DNA of 9,739 nt from CAYUWG01 sp964448285 (GTDB lineage: Bacteria > Bacteroidota > Ignavibacteria > SZUA-365), in contig CAYUWG010000104.1 of assembly GCA_964448285.1 (NCBI GenBank), positions 1 to 9,739 on the forward strand. Direction: 5' to 3'. Each line of letters opens with the position of its first letter. Position 1 is the stretch's first letter. The position numbers and the translations under genes were made by a program. Below the pieces are notes generated by a model that saw only the letters and a list, made by a program, of their open reading frames with translations, made no database searches and was not told where the DNA came from. Below, piece after piece: positions 1 through 6,175 of the stretch.

Positions 1-773
1 CGAAGCTGTAGGAAGTAGTCATCTTCGAAACCGACGAGTGTCAAATCGACTGCAAGAGCTCCGCCAATCCACGTTGACGAACCACGCGCGTGCGCTCCAA
101 GAGAGTGTATGCCAAAATCGAGTGCGAAGGAATAAACTCCACGTGATCGTTTTGCTTTCGGTGGCGACGGGATACTGTTGCTTCCAAACTTTGAGGTATA
201 TGCATCGATCGTGCTGTTCACCTTATCGAGGGTGATCCATTTCCCTTTGAATTTCTTCTGAAGTAATGACCCGAAGGTCTCACCATCGGCGATGTCCGAA
301 AACGTGTAAGTCACTGTGCGGTCGATTGTTGATGTGGCCGCACCGGTTACTAAACTCAAGACTGGTGGCATGTAGAAAATGAAGGGTAAATAAGCGCTGA
401 GCTTATCGGTCCCGCCGTCTCTATAGTGCTCATTCGCTGTGACATCCGAGACCGTTTTGAAGCTCATCATGATGCCTAACAACAATCCCCAACCCATCCC
501 GGTGGAAAATCCGATAGACTCCTCCATCCGGAAAATCTTTATGTGAGCGATCGGGATGAGCACCGGATTTTTATCGCTGAACGGTTTCTTATTCGTCGTA
601 TCCAAGATGAGAACGTAATCGCCTACGTAAAGGACTTTCCCGGAAAAGAAGCGTCCATCCGTCGTCTCTACTTCGATATACTTTGGAGGCTCCGTCTCCA
701 GTGTATCGATATCTTGACTCCGTGTCGTGCTTGCGGAAATCAGAAGTATCAATGCGATGAGACGATGAAGCAT
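1..773 (-). CDS. Envelope beta-barrel protein with N-terminal beta-rich domain (second copy, 3' end cut by window edge)
   Basis: The reading frame starts at the ATG at 773 and stays open to base 1, so 257 residues are visible and the C-terminal part is missing. The product begins with a Sec-type signal peptide (MLHRLIALILLISAS), probably cleaved before Gln20. A short beta-rich domain follows (about residues 30-85, with DGRFFSGKVLYVGDYVLIL and then IPIAHIK), then two hydrophobic Gly-containing segments, then the start of a barrel-like region. It is colinear with the complete gene at 790-1965 along its whole visible length and shares a 66-base identical stretch with it, so it is a tandem duplicate. 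It starts 16 bases after the stop of that gene on the same strand, so the two are probably co-transcribed. No strong ribosome binding site is visible. The specific function is unknown; an outer-membrane role is inferred. Confidence 0.85.
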   Translation of the reverse strand, partial: MLHRLIALILLISASTTRSQDIDTLETEPPKYIEVETTDGRFFSGKVLYVGDYVLILDTTNKKPFSDKNPVLIPIAHIKIFRMEESIGFSTGMGWGLLLGIMMSFKTVSDVTANEHYRDGGTDKLSAYLPFIFYMPPVLSLVTGAATSTIDRTVTYTFSDIADGETFGSLLQKKFKGKWITLDKVNSTIDAYTSKFGSNSIPSPPKAKRSRGVYSFALDFGIHSLGAHARGSSTWIGGALAVDLTLVGFEDDYFLQL

Positions 774-789
774 GGATGTTTCTCTCACG

Positions 790-1965
790 CTAAAACCACC
801 AACCGATCGTCAGCGAAAAGCCGTTGTACTTGTACGTCGGGATCGTTTGCGTTACTTCGATATACTGTTGATCGATGGATGAGTAATATCCATGTGTTTC
901 GGTTCCGGTTATGGACGAGCGCAACTGTGTTCTGAACTGAAACTCGACGAAAGATTTCGTAAAGCGAAGACCGAGTCCGTATGTAAAGAACGTCGATCTC
1001 AACCCGTTGTCAGTCAGAAACCGCTCGTTTCTGTAATAATTTGGACTGCTTCCGCTGTAAGATGAAGAACCCCCTAACCTGTCCGCAGTGCGGAAGTAGC
1101 TGATGCCGGAGAGGAGATACACGGAGCGCAAGTTCAGCTTTGCAGTGAGATCGACATTCACGTAACTGAGTCCACCGGCTAATCGTGGTCGAAGTTGCAG
1201 GGAGTAGTCATCGCCCAACTCTACAAGCGTCAAATCGACTGCGAGCGCTCCACCGATCCACGTTGAAGTGCCACGAGCGCGCGCTCCGAAAAGGTGGAAG
1301 CCGAAATCGAGGGCGAAGGAATAAACTCCACGTGATCGTTTTGCTTTCGGTGGCGACGGGATACTGTTGCTTCCAAACCTGGATGTATATGCATCGATCG
1401 TGCTGTTCACCTTATCGAGGGTTATTCGTTTTTCTCTGAGTTTTTCCTGAAGCAATAACGCGAAAGTCTCTCCGGCGGCGATATCCGAAAACGTGTAAGT
1501 CACTGTCCGGTCGGTACCTGCTGTAATCGCTCCGACAATCAGACCGACAATGGGTGCACCGTAGATTGTAAGCGCGGATAAAATTCCACTTGGATCACCA
1601 CTTCCTCCCGGTCCTTTTTTTGAATTCGCATCGATATCTGAAACCAATTTTATCCCTAACATGCAGGTGAGCAGCGCTCCCCAGCCAAAACCGGTCGCAA
1701 ATCCGACGGATTCTTCGAACGTGAAATTCTTGATGTGTGCGATTGGAATGAGCAGCGGATTCTTATCACTGAACGGTTGTACACTCGTCGTATCCAAGAT
1801 GAGAACGTAATCGCCGACGTAAAGGACTTTCCCGGAAAAGGAGTGCCCATCCGTCATCTCGATCGCGATATGCTTTGGAGGCTCTATCACACGCGTCTCG
1901 ATATCTTGACCGCAGATTGTACCTGCAGCAATCAGAAGTATCAGTGCGATGAGACGATGAAGCAT
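790..1965 (-). CDS. Exported outer-membrane beta-barrel protein with N-terminal beta-rich domain and glycine-rich hydrophobic segments
   Basis: This is a complete 391-residue protein. A Sec signal peptide (residues 1-19) is followed by Gln20. Cys18 does not sit in a usable lipobox because Ile precedes it. Residues 33-82 form a compact beta-rich unit (TDGHSFSGKVLYVGDYVLIL, then IPIAHIKNF) that resembles small Sm-like or SH3-like barrels; this is a pattern impression, not a family assignment. Residues 87-108 and 129-150 are hydrophobic and rich in Gly and Ala, like glycine-zipper segments. From about residue 213 to the end, alternating hydrophobic and polar strands rich in Tyr, Phe and Gly end in GWWF. 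A terminal Phe is typical of outer-membrane barrels recognised by the Bam machinery, and the length suits about eight strands. It is the first gene of a two-gene tandem duplication and is transcribed away from metK. Its ligand or role is unknown. Confidence 0.88.
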   Translation of the reverse strand: MLHRLIALILLIAAGTICGQDIETRVIEPPKHIAIEMTDGHSFSGKVLYVGDYVLILDTTSVQPFSDKNPLLIPIAHIKNFTFEESVGFATGFGWGALLTCMLGIKLVSDIDANSKKGPGGSGDPSGILSALTIYGAPIVGLIVGAITAGTDRTVTYTFSDIAAGETFALLLQEKLREKRITLDKVNSTIDAYTSRFGSNSIPSPPKAKRSRGVYSFALDFGFHLFGARARGTSTWIGGALAVDLTLVELGDDYSLQLRPRLAGGLSYVNVDLTAKLNLRSVYLLSGISYFRTADRLGGSSSYSGSSPNYYRNERFLTDNGLRSTFFTYGLGLRFTKSFVEFQFRTQLRSSITGTETHGYYSSIDQQYIEVTQTIPTYKYNGFSLTIGWWF

Positions 1966-2074
1966 TTCAACAACTCGATTTCGTTCGCCTTGAAAATAGA
2001 GTACGAGCGGTATTCATCCTATAGCCGCTTTTGTACACCAGGATATCCTCAGTGAATGACTCATGCTGCGTTTC

Positions 2075-2106
2075 CTTGGATGCCTTTTCCGATGGGGGTA
2101 TATTTG
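2075..2106 (+). promoter_or_regulatory. Probable Bacteroidetes-type promoter of metK-ahcY
   Basis: CTTG at 2075-2078 and TATATTTG at 2099-2106 are separated by 20 bases. This matches the Bacteroidetes primary sigma factor pattern (TTG near -33, TAnnTTTG near -7). It predicts transcription starting near 2112 and a leader of about 60 bases before metK. The leader includes a small perfect inverted repeat (TTCGC-TG-GCGAA, 2114-2125) close to the predicted start, which could be an operator or chance. No SAM- or SAH-riboswitch core was recognised. The assignment comes from motif matching only. Confidence 0.45.
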
Positions 2107-2162
2107 CCTGCTATTCGCTGGCGAAATGAACCCGGCGTCCATCATTGAACCTTTCTCTAAGC

Positions 2163-2168
2163 AGGAAA
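2163..2168 (+). promoter_or_regulatory. Ribosome binding site that fixes the metK start
   Basis: AGGAAA lies six bases before the ATG at 2175. It supports that ATG over the in-frame TTG at 2145, which would add ten residues not expected in MetK proteins. Confidence 0.6.
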
Positions 2169-2174
2169 CCACGT

Positions 2175-3311
2175 ATGCCACATCTCTTCACCTCAGAATC
2201 GGTCTCCGAAGGTCACCCAGACAAAGTTTGTGACCAGATATCCGACGCAATGCTCGATGCCATCCTGAAAGAAGACCCGATGGCGCGCGTGGCATGCGAA
2301 TGTTTTGTGACGACGGGCTTCGTGTTGGTCGGGGGAGAGATCACGACGAACACGTATGTGGATATCCAGGAGATCGTCCGGGAAACGGTGCGTGAAATAG
2401 GATACACGAAACCCGCCTACCGTTTCGACGCGGATAGCTGCGGCGTGGCGTCCCATGTTCACCGCCAGTCCTCCGATATCGCTATGGGCGTCGATCGCGA
2501 TGGAGCAGGCGACCAGGGAATGATGTTCGGCTACGCGACGAACGAGACCGCAACGCTGATGCCCATGCCGATCATGTTCGCGCACAATCTCGTGAAGCGG
2601 CTTTCCGATATTCGAAAGAAAGAACCGGCGCTCATGCCGTACCTGCGCCCCGACGCAAAATCACAGGTCACCATCGAGTACGATGGACGCAAACCCGTGC
2701 GAGTCGATACCATAGTGATTTCAACTCAGCACGACCCGGACGTCGAGCAAGAGCAGATCAGGGAGGACGTCATCGAGCACGTTATCAGGCACACGATTCC
2801 CGAGTCGATGTTCAATGGAAAGGTTACCATTCACGTGAACCCCACCGGGCGCTTCGAGATTGGCGGGCCGCACGGCGATTCGGGATTGACCGGAAGGAAG
2901 ATCATCGTCGATACGTACGGCGGGCGCGCACCGCACGGAGGCGGAGCGTTCAGCGGCAAAGACCCGTCGAAGGTCGATCGCAGCGCCGCATATGCCGCCC
3001 GGCATCTCGCAAAGAACATCGTAGCAGCCGGGCTTGCCGAGGAGTGCACGATCCAATTGAGCTACGCCATCGGCGTTGCCGAACCGGTCTCGATCAACGT
3101 CAACACGCACGGAACCGTGAAGAGCAGCGTCAATGACCATGCGATCGAGCGCTTCATCGCAAAGAACATCGACCTGACGCCGAAAGGAATCATCGAACGC
3201 CTGCAACTGCGCAGACCGATTTACAAAGAGACCGCCGCTTACGGGCACTTCGGTCGCGATGGGTTCAGTTGGGAGCAGTTGAATCTCATCGATCTTTTCT
3301 CGAAGATTTAA
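2175..3311 (+). CDS. metK: S-adenosylmethionine synthetase (methionine adenosyltransferase)
   Basis: This cytosolic enzyme makes S-adenosylmethionine from L-methionine and ATP, releasing phosphate and diphosphate. The 378-residue product is close to the usual bacterial length (about 384 in E. coli) and has the three expected domains. Visible signatures are LFTSESVSEGHPDKVCDQ near the N-terminus (nucleotide-binding GHPDK at 13-17), GAGDQGMMFGYA at 110-121 (family signature 1) and GGGAFSGKDPSKVDRSAA at 255-272 (phosphate-binding Gly-rich loop and signature 2). NPTGRFEIGGPHGDSGLTGRK around 222-242 is also typical. The ATG at 2175 was chosen because it starts the family-typical MPHLFTSESVSEG and has a good AGGAAA site. 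ahcY follows 30 bases downstream on the same strand, so the pair forms a SAM-cycle operon. No key residue appears to be missing. Confidence 0.98.
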   Translation: MPHLFTSESVSEGHPDKVCDQISDAMLDAILKEDPMARVACECFVTTGFVLVGGEITTNTYVDIQEIVRETVREIGYTKPAYRFDADSCGVASHVHRQSSDIAMGVDRDGAGDQGMMFGYATNETATLMPMPIMFAHNLVKRLSDIRKKEPALMPYLRPDAKSQVTIEYDGRKPVRVDTIVISTQHDPDVEQEQIREDVIEHVIRHTIPESMFNGKVTIHVNPTGRFEIGGPHGDSGLTGRKIIVDTYGGRAPHGGGAFSGKDPSKVDRSAAYAARHLAKNIVAAGLAEECTIQLSYAIGVAEPVSINVNTHGTVKSSVNDHAIERFIAKNIDLTPKGIIERLQLRRPIYKETAAYGHFGRDGFSWEQLNLIDLFSKI

Positions 3312-3341
3312 TTCATCAACAAAACGAAGGAACAGAAGCTC

Positions 3342-4625
3342 ATGCCTCAGAACGGCACGAAGAAGAAGTATAAGGTCAAGGATATCAAACTCGCGGCGAG
3401 CGGAAGGCTGAAGATCGAATGGGCAGAAAGCCGCATGCCCGTCCTCATGGCGCTGCGCGAGAAATACAGCAAGACGAAACCCCTCAAAGGTTTTCGCATC
3501 GCCGGATGCCTCCACGTCACGAAAGAAACGGCCGTTCTCGTCGAGACGCTCACTGCCGCCGGCGCCGAGGTGAGTTGGAGCGGTTGCAATCCTCTTTCCA
3601 CGAACGATGAAGTTGCAGCGGCGCTCGCGGCGAAGGGCGTATCCATCTATGCGTGGCATGGCATGAACGTGAAAGAGTTTTACTGGGCTATCGAACGCAC
3701 GTTGGACTTCAAACCCAACCTCACGCTCGACGACGGCGCCGACCTGATCTTCACGATTCACAACAAGCACCGGGAACTGATCCCCGAGATCTACGGCGGC
3801 ACGGAGGAGACGACGACGGGCGTGCACCGCCTGCGCGCAATGGCGAAGGCAGGACAGCTTCGTTACCCGATCATCGCGGTGAACGACGCCGAGACGAAGT
3901 GGGATTTCGACAACGTCTATGGCACCGGCCAATCGACGCTCGACGGCATACTGCGCGCAACGAGCATTCTGTTAGCGGGGAAGAACGTCGTGGTTGCGGG
4001 GTACGGCCACTGCGGCAAAGGCGTCGCGGACCGCGCGAAAGGCTTGGGCGCAAACACCATCGTGACGGAAGTGAAACCGACTGCCGCTCTCAAAGCCACG
4101 CTCGAAGGACACACCGTGATGACGATGGATGAAGCCGCGAAAATCGGCGACGTGTTCGTCACGGCAACGGGCGTGAAGGACGTGATCCGCGAGAAGCACT
4201 TCAAGCTGATGAAGAACGGGGCAGTGATTTGCAACACGGGTCATTACGATTGCGAGATCAACATTCCGGAGTTGGAGAAAGCAGCGACCGGGAAGCGAAT
4301 CGTTCGCGCGAACAACGAAGAATATCGCCTGAAGAACAACCGGCGCATTTACCTTCTCGCGCAAGGCCGTCTCGTCAATCTTGCCGCTGCAGAGGGACAC
4401 CCGTCGGAAGTGATGGATATGTCTTTTGCCAACCAGTTCCTTTCGCAGTTGCGCATTGCAGACGCCGCGAAGAAAGGCAAGCGTCTCTCCATCGACGTGC
4501 ACGACATCTCCGTTGAACAGGACCAGGAGATTGCCGCACTGAAACTTCGCACGATGGGATACAGGATCGATAAGCTGACGCCTGAACAGAAGGCCTACAT
4601 GGACGACTACTCGGCAGGCACATAA
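3342..4625 (+). CDS. ahcY: Adenosylhomocysteinase (S-adenosylhomocysteine hydrolase), short archaeal/thermophile-like type
   Basis: This cytosolic NAD-dependent enzyme splits S-adenosylhomocysteine into homocysteine and adenosine, relieving product inhibition of SAM-dependent methyltransferases. The product has 427 residues. Expected active-site residues are present at positions that match human numbering: H58/T60/E62 (HVTKE), D130-D131 (LDDGADL), E155-E156 (GGTEETTTG), K186 and D190 (NDAETKWDFD), H301 (NTGHYD), N346 and H353 (EGHPS). The NAD site is GYGHCGKG (220-227) followed by E243. The sequence lacks the roughly 40-residue insertion of many bacterial enzymes and the Lys/Tyr-containing C-terminal tail of the eukaryotic type, ending instead in DDYSAGT. 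This fits the short form seen in archaea and Thermotoga. AAGGA at 3327-3331 lies ten bases before the ATG. The gene follows metK closely and is closed by a strong terminator. Preference for S-inosylhomocysteine cannot be excluded from sequence. Confidence 0.96.
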   Translation: MPQNGTKKKYKVKDIKLAASGRLKIEWAESRMPVLMALREKYSKTKPLKGFRIAGCLHVTKETAVLVETLTAAGAEVSWSGCNPLSTNDEVAAALAAKGVSIYAWHGMNVKEFYWAIERTLDFKPNLTLDDGADLIFTIHNKHRELIPEIYGGTEETTTGVHRLRAMAKAGQLRYPIIAVNDAETKWDFDNVYGTGQSTLDGILRATSILLAGKNVVVAGYGHCGKGVADRAKGLGANTIVTEVKPTAALKATLEGHTVMTMDEAAKIGDVFVTATGVKDVIREKHFKLMKNGAVICNTGHYDCEINIPELEKAATGKRIVRANNEEYRLKNNRRIYLLAQGRLVNLAAAEGHPSEVMDMSFANQFLSQLRIADAAKKGKRLSIDVHDISVEQDQEIAALKLRTMGYRIDKLTPEQKAYMDDYSAGT

Positions 4626-4650
4626 GCATTTCGTTGGGTTCGACGAATTG

Positions 4651-4678
4651 AAAGCCCCTTCACGATGGAGGGGTTTTT
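4651..4678 (+). terminator. Rho-independent terminator of metK-ahcY
   Basis: AAAGCCCCTTC, a five-base loop ACGAT, then GGAGGGGTTTTT. The arms pair over 11 positions with two G-U wobbles, and the 3' arm runs into a T tract. It lies 25 bases after the ahcY stop and separates the SAM-cycle operon from the lipoprotein cluster. Confidence 0.9.
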
Positions 4679-4726
4679 CATTTTATGAGAGCCTATGAAA
4701 AGTTCTTGTATCTCGTCCCAAAACTC

Positions 4727-4849
4727 CTCAAGTTCCATAAGAAGAGTACCGCTGGATATACGATGCACAGATTCATACTTCATTTCGCGTTGGCTTCACT
4801 TCTCATTCTCGCTGCTTCCTGCACGAAGGAAGAACCCGTACAGCCACCG
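4727..4849 (+). repeat. Shared 5' cassette, copy 1 (36-base leader, signal peptide and stalk start of LP1)
   Basis: This 123-base segment recurs at 5944-6066, 7148-7270 and 8346-8468 without gaps. It covers 36 bases before the ATG and the codons for residues 1-29. Against copy 3 I count two mismatches, both in the last dozen bases. Identity falls away on both sides. Confidence 0.95.
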
Positions 4850-5836
4850 CCGCCACCACCGACAGAGCCGGATACGACGACGCATGAGTACACGTGGGAG
4901 ACGATTTATATCGGGGATGCTCAGAGCTATCTCTCGGATGTGTTCGCTGTAAGTGACACCGATGTATGGGCCGTAGGCGAGATTTACCTGAAGGATTCTA
5001 CCGGTAAGCTTGACCAAAGGATGTACAATGCAGCACACTTCGATGGAATGAGATGGAATATCATGAGGGTAAAGTTTTACTGGCAAGGGGATTCAGATTA
5101 TGCCCAACTTCTATCTATCTTTGGTTACTCTTCACAGAATGTATGGGTTGGGAGTTCGAGCCCTGGGAGGTGGGATGGGAAAAAATGGTCATTGCTTCCG
5201 GTCACAGGGATTCATGATGGCTGGATAAATAGAATGTTTGGCCGAAATCCTAATGAGCTTTATATGGTAGGAACGAATGGAGCTTCGTCATACTTCGACG
5301 GGGTACGCTTTCAAAAAATGGAAACGAATACGACGATTGATTTGACGGATGTATATGGGAATGCGAATGAGGTATGGGCTGTGGGCGGACATTCCTTTGG
5401 CAAAGATGGCATTGTAATGAGGAAGTCCAATTTATCATGGGAAAAAGACGATACACTTAGCACATGGTCAGTTCATTCAATATGGTGTGATGAGAAGGGA
5501 TTGGGCGGGAACGGTTTTTTAGTGTTTGCCGGCGATGGGATTCGGTATTACGACAGTACGTGGAAAAAGCCACCAGATGAGTTAACGGGTGGAAGACTTG
5601 GTTTTGGTAGCTTGTATTTCAACGCTGTGAGAGGAACGTCGAGAAAAAATGTATTTGCAGTAGGGGAGTTTGGGATAGTTCTCCATTTCAACGGACGAAC
5701 ATGGCACATGTATGATGAGCTTTTTTGCTACCCAAAAGTGTTCATACTTAAGAGCGTTAGTATAACGACGAACAAAGTATTCATCGTTGGGGTCGATAAC
5801 TCGCGCGGCTTTGTGTTAATAGGCAAGAAAAAATAG
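4763..5836 (+). CDS. LP1: surface lipoprotein with Pro-rich stalk and seven-bladed propeller-like domain (mosaic member)
   Basis: The ATG at 4763 is the start common to all four paralogues and gives 357 residues. The frame is open back to an ATG at 4685, but that region sits at the terminator and is not shared. A lipoprotein signal (residues 1-19, ...LILAAS) precedes Cys20. The following TKEE fits the Bacteroidetes K-(D/E)2 surface-export signal. Residues 28-33 are six prolines (stalk). Seven propeller-like units follow at about 56-103, 115-147, 154-188, 193-230, 236-270, 285-320 and 330-357. Several show the pattern DV(Y/F)...(D/E)VWAVG...(F/W)DG..W (for example DTDVWAVG at 65-72). Such blades resemble Ycf48-like, BNR or two-component-regulator propellers, but no family is assigned. 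Blades 1-3 resemble LP4; blades 4-7 resemble LP2/LP3. No catalytic motif was seen; a binding or adhesion role is inferred. Confidence 0.9.
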   Translation: MHRFILHFALASLLILAASCTKEEPVQPPPPPPTEPDTTTHEYTWETIYIGDAQSYLSDVFAVSDTDVWAVGEIYLKDSTGKLDQRMYNAAHFDGMRWNIMRVKFYWQGDSDYAQLLSIFGYSSQNVWVGSSSPGRWDGKKWSLLPVTGIHDGWINRMFGRNPNELYMVGTNGASSYFDGVRFQKMETNTTIDLTDVYGNANEVWAVGGHSFGKDGIVMRKSNLSWEKDDTLSTWSVHSIWCDEKGLGGNGFLVFAGDGIRYYDSTWKKPPDELTGGRLGFGSLYFNAVRGTSRKNVFAVGEFGIVLHFNGRTWHMYDELFCYPKVFILKSVSITTNKVFIVGVDNSRGFVLIGKKK

Positions 5837-5862
5837 GAATGAGGAGGAATTTCATATACTAC

Positions 5863-5908
5863 CCCACTCAGTTTTCGAAGCACTCCACGATGACGATACC
5901 AATTGCAT
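5863..5908 (+). repeat. 46-base direct repeat, copy 1 (after LP1)
   Basis: The bases from CCCACTCAGTTTTCG to CCAATTGCAT are identical over 46 bases to 9474-9519, which lies after LP4. This copy starts 26 bases past the LP1 stop. Its end can form a 6-bp hairpin with the following bases (ATACCA at 5896-5901 with TGGTAT at 5914-5919). No T tract follows. It is not found after LP2 or LP3. Confidence 0.93.
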
Positions 5909-5943
5909 GTTCATGGTATAGTAAAATGATTCAGGACAAACTC

Positions 5944-6066
5944 CTCAAGTTCCATAAGAAGAGTACCGCAGGATATACGATGCACAGATTCATACTTCAT
6001 TTCGCGTTGGCTTCACTTCTCATTCTCGCTGCTTCCTGCACGAAGGAAGAACCCGTGCAGCCACCA
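5944..6066 (+). repeat. Shared 5' cassette, copy 2 (LP2)
   Basis: This is the same 123-base segment as in LP1, LP3 and LP4. It differs from copy 3 at one base only (A at 5970, in the leader). The match with LP1 also extends a few bases further upstream (AAACTC from 5938). Confidence 0.95.
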
Positions 6067-6175
6067 CCGCCGCCACCGCCCCCGCCACCACCGACGGAGC
6101 CGGACACGACGACGAGAGCATTTTCATGGGACATTCAGTTGTTCGGAGATGGCCAGTCACAATTCAATGATGTGT
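5971..6175 (+). repeat. 205-base perfect repeat, LP2 copy
   Basis: This stretch is identical to 7175-7379 in LP3. It runs from the leader through the signal peptide and the 11-proline stalk to Val65 in the first blade. After it the two genes differ at many positions, including many synonymous ones. Confidence 0.93.

Noticed and set aside
543..935. Plus-strand frames at 38-235, 543-935, 1185-1439 and 1735-2055
   Set aside because: They are antisense to the two envelope genes, and similar shadow peptides appear in both copies only because the genes are duplicates.
2145..2174. TTG start adding ten residues to MetK
   Set aside because: The ATG at 2175 has a good ribosome binding site and begins the family-typical N-terminus.
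2107..2174. SAM or SAH riboswitch in the metK leader
   Set aside because: The leader is too short and shows none of the conserved core sequences or helices that I know for SAM-I, SAM-II or SAH riboswitches.
2721..3932. A 403-codon open frame on the minus strand across the metK-ahcY junction
   Set aside because: It lies antisense to two certain genes, has an Arg/Val/Asp-rich shadow composition with no known motif, and is explained by the codon bias of the plus-strand genes.
4685..4762. ATG at 4685 (and comparable upstream starts before LP2-LP4) as lipoprotein starts
   Set aside because: These would put 26 or more basic and non-homologous residues before the signal peptide, and they differ between copies. 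The ATG of MHRFIL is common to all four.
5837..5979. Separate promoters before LP2, LP3 and LP4
   Set aside because: No TAnnTTTG element with a properly spaced TTG was found in these spacers, so read-through from upstream is as likely. This does not exclude a promoter of another type.
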